From Macrostomum hystrix (Eukaryota > Platyhelminthes > Macrostomidae), in the NCBI GenBank assembly GCA_950097015.1, contig CATNEN010000029.1, positions 4,049,501 to 4,113,500 on the forward strand: DNA of 64,000 nt. Reading direction: 5' to 3'. This document shows, piece after piece, positions 11,101 to 23,500 of the stretch. The position numbers were made by a program, and so were the translations under genes. Each line of letters starts with the position of its first letter. Within the stretch, counting starts at the first letter, position 1. Under the pieces are notes generated by a model that saw nothing but the letters and a program-made list of their open reading frames with translations, did not search any database and was not told the origin of the DNA.

Positions 11101-14100
11101 ATGTCTGCATCAAAGCAGCAACAGCAGCAGCAGCAGCCTTCAGGAGCCGCTATGGCAACTACAGTTGAAGAAGAAGAGGCCAAAGTAGGCAGCTACGTTG
11201 TTGGCAGCTTTCCCGTCCAGTATACCTACGATCACAGCCAGGTAGGCGCGTTGGCAACTCAGGTGGAATCTTGTAGGTTCAGGTGGGATCTTGTAGGTTC
11301 AGGTGGAATCTTGTAGTTTCAGATGGGATCTTGTAGGTTCAGGTGGGATCTTGTGTAGGTTCAGATGGGATCTTGTAGATTCAGATGGGATCTTGTAGAT
11401 TCAGATGGAACTTGTAGGTTCAGATGGGATCTTGTAGGTTCAGATGGGATCTTGTAGGTTCAGGTGGAATCTTGTAGGTTCAGGTGGGATCTTGTAGGTT
11501 CAGATGGGAACTTGTAGGTTCAGATGGGATCTTGTAGGTTCAGGTGGGATCTTGTGTAGGTTCAGATGGGATCTTGTAGGTTCAGATGGGATCTTGTAGG
11601 TTCAGATGGGATCTTGTAGATTCAGATGGGATCTTGTAGATTCAGATGGAATCTTGTAGGTTCAGATGGGATCTTGTAGATTCAGGTGGAATCTTGTAGG
11701 TTCAGATGGGATCTTGTAGATTCAGGTGGGATCTTGTAGATTCAGGTGGAATCTTGTAGGTTCAGGTGGGATCTTGTAGGTTCAGATGGGATCTTGTAGA
11801 TTCAGATGGGATCTTGTAGATTCAGATGGGATCTTGTAGATTCAGATGGAACTTGTAGGTTCAGATGGGATCTTGTAGGTTCAGATGGGATCTTGTAGGT
11901 TCAGATGGGAACTTGTAGGTTCAGGTGGGATCTTGTTGGTTCAGGTGGGATCTTGTAGGTTCAGGTGGGATCTTGTAGATTCAGGTGGGATCTTGTAGGT
12001 TCAGGTGGGATCTTGTAGGTTCAGATAGGATCTTGTAGGTTCAGGTGGGATCTTGTAGATTCAGGTGGAATCTTGTAGGTTTAAATGGGATCTTAAGGTT
12101 TAGGTGGGATCTTGTAGGTTTAGATGGGATCTTGTTTTAGGTTCAGATGGGATCTTGTAGGTTCAGATGGGATCCTGTTAGTTCCTAAAGGTTAGGATGG
12201 GATCTTTAGGGTCTTTCAGGACCATCAGGAAATCGAGATTAGATTAGCATTAATTATTTTATAAATATAACCTGTACTTGAATGAGAACCTGTAGTCTTA
12301 CTGCTCGTGCCGTGATTTACCCAAGGTTGTCGGCGCCTCTGTCAATGGCGTTGGTGCTGCCGAAATTTCTACAGGGATTGGCGGCCGCGGCAGCAGCGGC
12401 ACAGGTGCGTCAGCCCCAGCTGGACCTGCGGAGGAGAAGCCGCGTATTCTAGTCATGGGCATGCGGCGCAGCGGCAAATCGTCCATACAGAAGGTTGTAT
12501 TTCACAAGATGAGCCCCAACGAGACCCTCTTCCTCGAGAGCACTTGCAAGATTCAAAAGGATGGTGAGGCTGCAGTCACTTTTATGTAAAGTTCCATTCA
12601 GGACCTCCCGACCTTCTGGTCCTTCAGATCCTCTCGTCTATCGAACCTTCAGATCCTCTCGTCTATAGATCCTTCAGATCCTCTCGTCTATAGATCCTTC
12701 AGATCCTCTCGTCTATAGATCCTTCAGATCCTCTCGTCTATAGATCCTTCAGATCCTCTCGTCTTTAGATCGTTCAGATCTGAGTATAGGTCTTCATTTC
12801 TTTCTAATTTCTCCTACTTTTGCGGAACCTCACACAATGCTTGCAGATGTGTCCGACTGTTCGTTTATTCAGTTCTCAGTGTGGGATGTACCCGGTCACG
12901 TAGACTATATGAATGACATCTTTGATCCCAATGATACATTCTCAAACACCGGCGCTATTGTGTTCGTTATCGACGCCCAAGACGACTATATTGAGGCCAT
13001 CGATCGATTAAAAGTGCTTATCAGCGGCGCCTATAGCGTTAATCCGCGAATTAAATTTGAAGTCTTCATACACAAAGTTGACGGACTTACTGACGAACAG
13101 AAAATTGAAACTCAGTGCGACATTACTCAGCGGGCCAATGATGTACTTATTGACATTGGCAACGGTAGGTTTGGGCTTGCTGAGAACCATCGAACAGTTA
13201 TACTCACCCTGTTCCTTTAGAAACTGATCCAACTCGACCTACTGGACTGCCCTACTCAACCTACTTGACTGGCCCAACTCGACCTACTGGACTGCCCTAC
13301 TCAACCTACTTGACTGGCCCAACTCGACCTACTGGACTGCCCTACTCCACCTACTTGACTTACCCAACTTGTCCTACTGGACTGACCCTACTCGACCTAC
13401 TGGACTGACCCTACTCCACCTACTTGACTGACTCTACTCGACCTACTTGACTGACCCTACTCCACCTACTTGACTGACTCTACTCGACCTACTGGACTGG
13501 CCCTACTCAACCTACTTGGCTGAACCTACTCCACCTACTTGACTTACCCAACTTGTCCTACTGGACTGACCCTACTCGACCTACTGGACTGCCCTACTCA
13601 ACCTACTTGACTGAACCTACTCCACCTACTTGACTTACCCAACTTGTCCTACTGGACTGACCCTACTCGACCTACTGGACTGACCCTACTCCACCTACTT
13701 GACTGACTCTACTCGACCTACTTGACTGACCCTACTCCACCTACTTGACTGACTCTACTCGACCTACTGGACTGGCCCTACTCAACCTACTTGACTGAAC
13801 CTACTCCACCTACTTGACTTACCCAACTTGTCCTACTGGACTGACCCTACTCGACCTACTGGACTGCCCTACTCAACCTACTTGACTGAACCTACTCCAC
13901 CTACTTGACTTACCCAACTTGTCCTACTGGACTGACCCTACTCGACCTACTGGACTGACCCTACTCCACCTACTTGACTGACTCTACTCGACCTACTTGA
14001 CTGACCCTACTCCACCTACTTGACTGACTCTACTCGACCTACTGGACTGGCCCTACTCAACCTACTTGACTGAACCTACTCCACCTACTTGACTTACCCA

Positions 14101-16677
14101 ACTTGTCCTACTGGACTGACCCTACTCGACCTACTTGACTGACTCTACTCGACCTACTTGACTGACCCTACTCGACCTACTGGACTGACCCTACTCGACC
14201 TACTGGACTGACCCTACTCGACCTACTGGACTGACCCTACTCGGCCTACTTGACTGACTCTACTCGACCTACTGGACTGGCCCTACTCAACCTACTTGAC
14301 TGACCCAACTTTGACCCAAACTCTCAGTGACTGACCCAAATTAGTGAAAAATTTTAATGAAGCTGTCTACCGTGAAGAATACTTATGTTATAAAACGATT
14401 CAGGCAACGAGGTGATCAACATTCACTATCACCTGACAACTATTTACGATCATTCGATATTCGAAGCGTTCAGCAAAGTGGTGCAGAAGCTAATTTCGCA
14501 AATGGGCGCATTTGAAAGTCTGCTAAATATATTTTGCAACGTGAGTTAAAGCAAACTTTCTATCTGCTGTTTAAAAAAGAACGAGTTTGACTTTCAAGAT
14601 CCACTACCGCTTGCAGAATTCCGGATTAGAAAAGGCTTTCCTATTCGACATAGCAACCAAGATTTACATAGCAACAGATCCGTCGCCAGTGGACATGCAG
14701 GTTTACGAACTCTGCTGCGACATGATCGACTTGGTGGTGGACGTTGGCGCCATCTACTCTGACGGGTTGGTGCATGGGTCTTTGTCTTTTGTTGGATAAG
14801 CTATTCCTTGGCTATAGAATGTTTTTGGGAAGGCATCTATCCCTTTTTGCTACATTGGGGATTATTTGGGAAGGCATCTATCCCTTTTTGCTACATTGGG
14901 GATTATTTGGGAAGGCATCTATCCCTTTTTGCTACATTGGGGATTATTTGGGAAGGCATCTATCCCTTTTTGCTACATTGGGGATTATTTGGGAAGGCAT
15001 CTATCCCTTTTTGCTACATTGGGGATTATTTGGGAAGGCATCTATCCCTTTTTGCTACATTGGGGATTATTTGGGAACGCATCTATCCCTTTTTGCTACA
15101 TTGGGGATTATTTGGGAAGGCATCTATCCCTTTTTGCTACATTGGGGATTATTTGGGAAGGCATCTATCCCTTTTTGCTACATTGGGGATTATTTGGGAA
15201 GGCATCTATCCCTTTTTGCTACATTGGGGATTATTTGGGAAGGCATCTATCCCTTTTTGCTACATTGGGGATTATTTGGGAAGGCATCTATCCCTTTTTG
15301 CTACATTGGGGATTATTTGGGAAGGCATCTATCCCTTCTGGTAGGGGGTGAGTGGGTCAGCGGCTAATCTCGCTGCCTCACTTTCCAATGGTCGCTGGTT
15401 CGTTCCTCCCTCCAAGTCACGATTATTTCGGGGCTTAGTTGGAGGTCTGCGAAGTAGTGACTTGCGGAGATGCACCTTATTCTGTGCAACCAAAGCTAAT
15501 TTAAATAGCTTAACCCCTGCCTTCTGCATGCCTGCTTGTTTGTGTTGGTTTGTGCGTTGGGCCGGGTGTGAGGCGTTGTATGGGGGGTGGGCGGGTGTGC
15601 ACCAGCCTTGCGTGCTCTGAGCGGCGAGGTTTCACCAGCCGTCTGCGCGCGTGGCTTGGTCCAGTCGTCCCTACCCTTCAGGCATCTAAGTCCTCCCCTG
15701 GTTTGGTCAGCTCTGTGCGTATGCGGGCCTGGGGTGAGAGGCAGTCCGGCAGCCGCCCCCTTCCGCGCTTGGCTTGCGGCTGTGTGTGAGGTGCCTGAGT
15801 CCAGGGGTCAAGATGGCGCGATGGGCGACTCCCGCCTAGTTCGCCGGCCTGGGGGCATGCCGTTACTGCGCTTGTGCATCAAGTGCCCCAGGCCCCTGTA
15901 ATTAAGTAAAAAAATACCTTCTGGTAGGGATTATTTGGGAAGGCATCTATCCCTTTTGGTGGGGATTATTTGGGAAGGCATCTATCCCTAATGGTTAGGA
16001 TTATTTGGGAAGGCATCTATCCCTTATGGTTGGGATTATTTTGTGAAGGCATCTATCCCTAATGGTTGGGATTATTTGGGAAGGCATCTATCCCTTATGG
16101 TTGGGATTTTTTGGGAAGGCATCTATCCCTAATGGTTGGGATTATTTGGGAAGGCATCTATCCCTTATGGTGGGGATTATTTGTGAAGGCATCTATCCCT
16201 TTTGTTGGGGATTATTAGGGAAGGAGTATATCCCTTGTGGTGAGGATTTTTTGAGAAAGTACTATCCCTCTTTTTAGGGATTTTTGGGAAGGCATCAATC
16301 CATTTTTACTAGGAATTATTCGCAAATTTTCTCTGGCCTCTAAAACGATTTCGCCGCAACCAATCAGAGCCGAGCTTGCAGACGAATCCTCGGGCTTCAG
16401 CGAGGACACGGCCGCCTCGATCCGTCTGGACAACTGCACGGTGCTGCTGCTTCGCGGAGTGGATCGCCGCCTGGCCCTGGTGTGCGTGCTGCGCGAGGAG
16501 GGCATGGACAGGCAAGGCATTATCGAGTACAACTTTCAGCGGGTTCGGCACGGCCTGCAGCGGGTTCTCAGCCTGCGCCAGGCGGCTGCCAGCCCTGGTG
16601 GCCCGCAGCAGCTGCAGGGCGTGCTGAAGAGCATCGAGGCCCCTCTGGCTGGCCGGCAGCAGGGCGCCAAGGCTTGA
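11101..16677 (+). CDS. RRAGC: Ras-related GTP-binding protein C/D (Rag GTPase)
   Basis: Pairs with RagA/B at the lysosome to recruit TORC1 when amino acids are present. Exons: 11101-11241, 12296-12563 (or 12326-12563), 12847-13164, 14404-14540, 14617-14765, 16368-16677; phases close and give 440 (or 430) residues. A poly-Gln start and a Gly/Ala-rich linker precede the G domain. Motifs seen: G1 GMRRSGKSS, then [20 protein letters not shown]3 DVPGH, G4 IHKVDG, followed by [16 protein letters not shown] and the C-terminal roadblock-like domain ([36 protein letters not shown]). These blocks are specific to RagC/D rather than RagA/B. The single gene is probably the pre-duplication orthologue of vertebrate RRAGC and RRAGD. 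The exon 6 acceptor (CCAATCAG) is weak but is the only one that keeps phase. Confidence 0.95.
11245..12215. repeat. 20-bp minisatellite in RagC/D intron 1
   Basis: About 48 copies of a 20-bp unit, GTTCAGATGGGATCTTGTAG, with AGGTGGG and AGATTCAG variants. It begins within 20 bp of the donor. Each unit contains both CAG followed by GT and GTAGGT, so it resembles the local donor (CCAG|GTAGGC). Confidence 0.94.
12610..12790. repeat. 25-bp minisatellite in RagC/D intron 2
   Basis: About 7 copies of a 25-bp unit containing ATCCTCTCGTCTATAGATCC, occupying most of this short intron. Confidence 0.88.
13215..14310. repeat. 23-bp minisatellite in RagC/D intron 3
   Basis: About 48 copies of a roughly 23-bp unit (CGACCTACTTGACTGACCCT core, with CTCAACC, CTCCACC and GGACTG variants). 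The variant TTACCCAACTTGTCCTAC recurs at about 13363, 13545, 13635, 13817, 13910 and 14094, so larger blocks have been copied within the array. Confidence 0.93.
14823..15333. repeat. 41-bp minisatellite in RagC/D intron 5, left part
   Basis: About 12 nearly identical copies of a 41-bp unit containing GGGAAGGCATCTATCCC and GCTACATTGGGGATTATTT. Because 41 is not a multiple of three and the unit has no stop, the plus strand is open in all three frames for about 500 bp. Interrupted at 15347 by a SINE. Confidence 0.94.
15347..15916 (+). mobile_element. tRNA-derived SINE inserted in the RagC/D intron 5 minisatellite
   Basis: A 570-bp GC-rich element flanked by a perfect 13-bp direct repeat, CCTTCTGGTAGGG (15334-15346 and 15917-15929), and ending in an A-rich tail (GTAATTAAGTAAAAAAATA). 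The head has an A-box-like GGGTCAGCGGCTAA and a B-box-like GGTTCGTTCC about 45 bp apart, as in Pol III tRNA promoters. The same GGTGAGTGG and GGGTCAGCGGC motifs occur in the heads of the SINEs at 36546 and 37747. The body differs from those copies and is long for a SINE, so it may be a separate subfamily. No plausible protein is encoded. Confidence 0.85.
15930..16320. repeat. 35-bp minisatellite in RagC/D intron 5, right part
   Basis: Continuation of the array right of the SINE, with shorter and more varied units sharing GATTATTTGGGAAGGCATCT and endings CCCTAATGGTTGG or CCCTTATGGT. It decays towards the exon 6 acceptor. Confidence 0.88.
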
Positions 16678-16779
16678 CTTGACAATTCGATCAACTGCCT
16701 GCCTGTTAGATCTGGGTTGTTCTGTTGCTAGTGTTGGACCCTAGGATCAAATTCCACTGGTCTTCACCCTGAACCTCTT

Positions 16780-17245
16780 ACTGATTTTTCACTGATCCTG
16801 ACCTGATACTCCACTGATCCTCCCCTGGTCCTCCGCTGATCCCCCCTGATCCTCCCGCTGATCCTCCTCCTGATCCTCTCCCTGATCCTCTCCCTGATCC
16901 TCCTCCTGATCCTCCCCCTCATCCTCCCCCTGATCCTCCCTGATCCACCCCTGATCCTCTCCCTGATCCTCCTCCTGATCCTCCTCCTGATCCTCCCCCT
17001 CATCCTCCCCCTGATCCTCCCTGATCCACCCCTGATCCTCTCCCTGATCCTCTCCCTGATCCTCCTCCTGATCCTCCCCCTCATCCCCCCTGATCCCCCT
17101 GATCCTCCCCTGATCCTCCCCTGATAGTCCACTGATCCTCCCCTTATCCTCCCCTAATCCCCCTTATCCTCCCCTAGTCCTCGCCTGATCTTCAACTGAT
17201 CCTCCCCCCTAATCCTGCCCTAATCCTCCTCTGATTCCCCACTGC
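16780..17245. repeat. Pyrimidine-rich simple repeat 3' of RagC/D
   Basis: Imperfect repeat of CTGATCCTCCCC-type 11-12 bp units, starting about 100 bp after the RagC/D stop and probably within its 3' UTR. The strand is strongly pyrimidine-biased. Confidence 0.85.
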
Positions 17246-17720
17246 TGTAGCTATCTAAAAATTCCTGCATTAGTTTTTTAGTCTTCGCTTTTTAACTGTC
17301 TTAAAAAATAAGTCATCATTTATTTTTTTTCCTATTTTTTTAAGTCATGTTTTGGTCACTTTAACCTAAATTTAATCACCCGCTTTTCTTGTACTGAACT
17401 AGACAGTTTTTTAATTGTTTTTAAAGAACGTTTGTGTTTTCTATGTCTTTAACTGTTTGTCAGCTTGGCTTTTTATTAGATTTTCTCTAACAAAAGACAA
17501 TGTTTGGGTGCTAGAATCTGACTTCTGTGTACATTAGCATCAAAAAAATTATTTTTTATAAGTACACATGCGTACGCCAGTTTGCCCTGTGATTGTTGTA
17601 CACAGCCCTTTGTATTCAATGCGAGGCTGAGTTATGCGTACAAAATTGTGCGTTTCATTTCATTGTTCTTATTGCAATATAAAGCAGAATTCTCAATTAA
17701 AATTACAATTCCACATTTCT
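17246..17720. other. Non-repetitive AT-rich spacer
   Basis: T-rich sequence, likely the end of the RagC/D transcript. No coding exon or canonical poly(A) signal could be supported. Confidence 0.4.
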
Positions 17721-17724
17721 GCCT

Positions 17725-18715
17725 CTCTCTGACACCCACCCCACACCCCTGCCCCTCTCTCACACCCACCCCACATCCCTGCCCCTCTCTCACACCCACC
17801 CCACATCCCTGCCCCTCTCTCACACCCACCCACACCCCTGCCCCTCTCTCACACCCACCACACCCCTGCCCCTCTCTCACACCCACCCACATCCCTGCGC
17901 CTCTCTCACACCCACCCCACATCCCTGCCCCTCTCTCACACCCACCCACATCCCTGCCCCTCTCTCACACCCACCCACACCCCTGCCCCTCTCTCACACC
18001 CACCACACCCCTGCCCCTCTCTCACACCCACCACACATTCCTACCCCTCTCTAACACCCACCACACATTCCTACTCCTCCCTTGCACCCACGCAACATCC
18101 CTGCCCCTCTCTCACACCCACCCACACCCCTGCCCCTCTCTCACACCCACCACATCCCTGCCCCTCTCTCACACCCACCCACATCCCTGCGCCTCTCTCA
18201 CACCCACCCCACATCCCTGCCCCTCTCTCACACCCACCCCACATCCCTGCCCCTCTCTCACACCCACCCACATCCCTGCGCCTCTCTCACACCCACCCCA
18301 CATCCCTGCCCCTCTCTCACACCCACCCACATCCCTGCCCCTCTCTCACACCCACCCACACCCCTGCCCCTCTCTCACACCCACCACACCCCTGCCCCTC
18401 TCTCACACCCACCACACATTCCTACCCCTCTCTAACACCCACCCACATCCCTGCCCCTCTCTCACACCCACCCACACCCCTGCCCCTCTCTCACACCCAC
18501 CCACACCCCTGCCCCTCTCTCACACCCACCCACATCCCTGCCCCTCTCTCACACCCACCCACATCCCTGCCCCTCTCTCACACCCACCCCACATCCCTGC
18601 CCCTCTCTCACACCCACCACACCCCTGCCCCTCTCTCACACTCATCACACATTCCTACCCCTCTCTAACACCCACCACACATTCCTACTCCTCCCTTGCA
18701 CCCACGCAACATTCC
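17725..18715. repeat. 29-30 bp C-rich minisatellite
   Basis: About 33 copies of a C-rich unit with core CTCTCTCACACCCACCC then ACATCCCTGCCC. Open on both strands in several frames; no sign of a gene. Confidence 0.94.
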
Positions 18716-18721
18716 TGCCCC

Positions 18722-19395
18722 TCTCTGTGTCAATCCTCTCAGTCCCAGACCCACCTGTGTCAATCCTCTCAGTCCCAGACCCACCTGTGTCAATCCTCTC
18801 AGTCCCTGACCCACCTGTGTCAATCCTCTCAGTCCCTGACCCACCTGTGTCAATCCTCTCAGTCCCTGACCCACCTGTGTCAATCCTATCAGTCCCTGAC
18901 TCACCTGTGTCAATCCTCTCAGTCCCTGACCCACCTGTGTCAATCCTATCAGTCCCTGACCCACCTGTGTCAATCCTATCAGTCCCTGACACACCTGTGT
19001 CAATCCTCTCAGTCCCTGACTCACCTGTGTCAATCCTCTCAGTCCCTGACCCACCTGTGTCAATCCTCTCAGTCCCTGACTCACCTGTGTCAATCCTCTC
19101 AGTCCCTGACTCACCTGTGTCAATCCTCTCAGTCCCTGACTCACCTGTGTCAATCCTCTCAGTCCCTGACTCACCTGTGTCAATCCTCTCAGTCCCTGAC
19201 TCACCTGTATCAATCCTCTCAGTCCCTGACCCACCTGTGTCAATCCTCTCAGTCCCTGACTCACCTGTGTCAATCCTCTCAGTCCCTGACCCACCTGTGT
19301 CAATCCTCTCAGTCCCTGACCCACCTGTGTCAATCCTCTCAGTCCCTGACCCACCTGTGTCAATCATATCAGTCCCTGACACACCTGTGTGAGTC
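18722..19395. repeat. Homogeneous 30-bp minisatellite
   Basis: About 22 copies of an exact 30-bp unit containing CACCTGTGTCAATCCTCTCA and GTCCCTGAC. Copies differ at only a few positions and phase never slips, suggesting recent expansion or homogenisation. It abuts the previous array and ends about 45 bp before the stop codon of the small membrane protein on the other strand. Confidence 0.95.
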
Positions 19396-19438
19396 CTCTG
19401 AGAGTACTTTGATCCTCTTAGAACTATAATTACCTTTT

Positions 19439-19983
19439 TTACCCATCCAGCTGCCGCAGGTCATGTAAAATCCAAATGTTCTGGTTGATCGCGTGAAGTC
19501 CATACTGAAGACCTACGAATAGAAGCCAAATGATTCCACTCAGCAGCAACAGTAGCTCAATGATGTCTTTGCGAAACGGAATATTGACAAATAACCCTCC
19601 GGTTTGCCTGTAAAATAAAGCGAAAAAACTACCAAGAACCCGTTTTTATTAATATTATCCAGACTTTTACGTGTTTCATTGCTGTCCTTAAAAACCCGGT
19701 CACCGGCGCCTTTTAAACTTTGTACAGAAATTCAAATTTCACATATATTGGCTTTCATTTCCCAAACTTGATAAAAAAGTATTTGACGTTATTTTACTGT
19801 CCGTTCTGCACACGCAATTAAACGTAATTGATCGGCAATCCGTTTTTTTAATTAAATAAACTCAAACTTTAAAAGCTTTTTTTCAGATAATGCTAGAAAA
19901 AAATTGGAACAATAACTTTTTAAATACTCCTACCTGAAAACTGTCACACTTGTTGAATAATATTCCTTACTCAACTTGGACAT
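19439..19983 (-). CDS. Unrecognised 72-residue single-pass membrane protein
   Basis: Two minus-strand exons, 19983-19934 and 19607-19439, joined by a GT-AG intron in a shared phase (the split codon reads Arg). The protein starts MSKLSKEYYSTSVTVFRQTG and has one hydrophobic span, IIELLLLLSGIIWLLFVGL, at about residues 36-54, followed by QYGLHAINQNIWILHDLRQ and a short tail. Positive residues before the span and none just after suggest N-terminus in the cytosol or matrix; this is inference. The family is not recognised. Support comes from the ATG, the splice sites, the TM span, and the way the reading frame continues only across the intron. Its start faces that of TMX3, 560 bp away. Confidence 0.65.
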
Positions 19984-20543
19984 ATTTCAGCGAGGCCCTG
20001 TGGCTTTTAGAAGTACACTTAACAGACAACGATATTAAGTCATCATGAGTAACGCTAATGCCCTATTTGGTAAGGTATTAGTTAGTAAACAGTAGATAAA
20101 CGGAGATTTTTAACGAAATCGAACCGCGCAACAGTGACTCGCATTCTTGCACCACAGTGTCTGTAGTCCACAGCTTGTAATTAACCGGTGCTCACTATTG
20201 AGTCCAACACAATGCACCGCTTTATATAATAAATTCATCATATCATAATTTGTTACACTGTGCATGTGTCTCAGATGCCGGCAAGTTGAACAATTTTTTG
20301 GAGAAAATACTTCGCTGCGAGATTCGTTGGGGAACTAAAGCTATTCGTAGTTTTTTGTAAATAAACCTCGATAAGTATATTTTTGGTTAAGGAAATTTCG
20401 CATCATAAACCAGGCGAAAATCCGGATTAAGTATCACACGCAGGGTGCGTAAAATTTGAATTCGCACGAAATAGTTTATTAAAAATTTCCGGCTTTAGTT
20501 CGTTATAGTGCACAAGTCGGCCACAGCAGGCCAAGAATATTCT
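19984..20543. promoter_or_regulatory. Probable bidirectional promoter region
   Basis: A 560-bp non-repetitive interval between two divergent start codons (19983 on minus, 20544 on plus). It must contain both 5' leaders, unless unseen exons lie elsewhere. A TTTATATAATAAAT run lies at about 20220. No further motif is claimed. Confidence 0.5.
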
Positions 20544-23500
20544 ATGGACTTTTCTACGAATCCTTCAGGCACTCTGCTGCTGCTGTTTCTCATGTCTGCA
20601 GTCCGCGCCAACAGCAACTTCCCGAGTGAGCCTGATAGAGAACAGCTCGGCAGTAGCGAAGCCTCCTCGGCTTCGTCCGAGATTGAAGCAGGCGACGATT
20701 TTATTTACCTGCGAGATCCAAACCAGGCCTACCTGTTGATGGTGAGTCCCATAGCTTTAAACTGTATTACCTTTGTACTCTCTCTCTCTCTCTCTCTGAC
20801 TGTATCCTTCACAGTTCCACGCGCCCTGGTGCGGCCACTGCCAAGAGATGTGGGCAGACTTTTCCGCCGCCGGTCAGCGTCTCAGTCGACGCGGAATTCA
20901 GGCGGTGCGCATCGATGCCACCAGGAATAAAGAAGCCGCTGCAGCCTTCACAGCTATGTCCCTGCCCAGCCTGATCTTGTGAGACTGCGTTGGGATTGGG
21001 ATCTGAGGATGGGAAATTGAAGGATGGGAATCAGGAGATGAGAAATTGAAGGATGAGAATTTGAAGGATGAGGATCAGAGGATGAGGATCTGAGGATGGG
21101 AAATTGAAGGATGAGGATCTGAGGATGAGGATCTGAGGATGGGAAATTGAAGGATGGGAATCAGGAGATGAGAAATTGAAGGATGAGAATTTGAAGGATG
21201 AGGATCAGAGGATGAGGATCTGAGGATGGGAAATTGAAGGATGAGGATCTGAGGATGAGAAATTGTAGGATGAGGATCAGAGGATGAGGATCAGAGGATG
21301 AGGATTAGAGGATGAGGATCAGAGGATTAGAAATTGAAGGATGAGGATCAGAGGATTAGAAATTGAAGGATGAGGATCAGAGGATTAGAAATTGAAGGAT
21401 GAGGATCAGAGGATGAGAAATTGTAGGATGAGGATCAGAGTATGGAAAATTGAAGGGTTTAGAGATGGGTTATTTTAACTCTGGTCTTTCCGGTTCAAAA
21501 TAGCAAAATTCTGTGATTTTCGGTCAAAAAAAATGCTTCAAGTAGGTCACGAATGCTTTTCTCAATAAAAACCTCAGCGTAAAAGGTGAAACCAGACAGC
21601 TGTACAGGGGCGAGAGAAACGCAGACGACATCGTCAGGTTCGCTGAGCTGCTGGCCGGGTGAGTCGATTGGGAGGAGTGGAATTCGGGATCGGAGTCGGT
21701 CAAATTGATTTCGATTTGGGATCGGGGAATCAAGAAGTTGAAGATTAGGATCTGGGAATGAGGAAGTTGATGATTTGGGATCGGGGGACAAGGAATTTAA
21801 GGATTTGGGATCGGGGGACAAGGAATTTAAGGATTTGGGATCGGGGGATGAGGAATTTAAGGATTTGGGATCGGGGGATGAGGAATTTAAGGATTTGGGA
21901 TCGGGGGACAAGGAATTTAAGGATTTGGGATCGGGGGATGAGGAATTTAAGGATTTGGGATCGTGGGATGAGGATGTTAAGGATCGGGGGATCTGGGGTT
22001 GAAAAATTGAGGATTTGGGATCGGGGGACGATGTTGTTAATGATCATATTGGGAGGATGGGGATTTAGAGGATTCGGGATCGTTGGGTGAGGAAGTCTAC
22101 GAGTTTGGGTGAAGATTTCTAAATCGGACGCAATTTTTCCACACTGGCACCCATTCAGCGCCCCAGTGCAGGACATCAGTAGTGTTGCTCAAATCGAGCG
22201 TGCCCTGGACGAGTCAATGAGTTCAACCTTTTTCGTATTTATCGGCAGCAGCAAGTCTAAAGAGTTTGTGAGTCTATATATTCTGTTGTTGAGAAATTTA
22301 GCCAGGAAATCAGTCGCCTTTTAACCTTCATCAGGAGCTGTACAACGAATTGGCTACGGAATTTCGCGGTCGCAACAGTTTCTACCTCATTGAAGGTGAG
22401 CAGCCGCAGCTGCTGGCAAAACTGTCCGGCCCATTGCCGCGAGACCGCAGCTCCGCTGTCCAGCGCCTTCTGGCAGTTCGAGAACGTCAGGCAGTGGAGT
22501 TTCCGGGGCCTTACGAGTCGGAAAAAATCGCACCCTGGTTTGCCGACGAGCGGCTGGTCACGTTTCCGGAGGTGATGGCGGCATAGAATGTACATTTAGG
22601 ATAGATGGATAGAATGTACATTTAGGATAGATGGATAGAATGTACATTTAGGATAGATTGATAGAATGTACATTTAGGATAGATGGATAGAATGTACATT
22701 TAGGATAGATGGATAGAATGTACATTTAGGATAGATGGATAGAATGTACATTTAGGATAGATGGATAGAATGTACATTTAGGATAGATGGATAGAATGTA
22801 CATTTAGGATAGATTGATAGAATGTACATTTAGGATAGATTGATAGAATGTACATTTAGGATAGATTGATAGAATGTACATTTAGGATAGATTGATAGAA
22901 TGTACATTTAGGATAGATTGATAGAATGTACATTTAGGATAGATGGATAGAATGTACATTTAGGATAGATGGATAGAATGTACATTTAGGATAGATGGAT
23001 AGAATGTACATTTAGGATAGATGGATAGAATGTACATTTAGGATAGATGGATAGAATGTACATTTAAGATAGATGGATAGAATGTACATTTAGGATAGAT
23101 GGATAGAATGTACATTTAGGATAGATGGATAGAATGTACATTTAGGATAGATGGATAGAATGTACATTTAGGATAGATTGATAGAATGTACATTTAGGAT
23201 AGATGGATAGAATGTACATTTAGGATAGATGGATAGAATGTACATTTAGGATAGATGGATAGAATGTACATTTAGGATAGATGGATAGAATGTACATTTA
23301 GACTGGCTGCAAAGAGTGTACATTTACGAGTAGAATGGTTGCAAAGAATGTGCATTTAGACTGGCTGGTTGGGTGGTCTTCTCTCTGTGGGTGGTGAACT
23401 GAGGTCAGATGAGCTTAACAGAATGCGTTTAGAGTCGCTAACAAAACTTTTGTTTATCTTTTCTCTGTACCGTTTAAAGGGCAAATTTAAATAAAATTGC

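Noticed and set aside
18722-19395. Regular 30-bp repeats considered as a CRISPR-like array
   Set aside because: There are no spacers between units, and the window is eukaryotic.
17582-19429. 615-codon plus-strand open frame rich in Pro, Ser and His
   Set aside because: It spans two abutting minisatellites with stop-free units and has no coding features; both strands are open in several frames.
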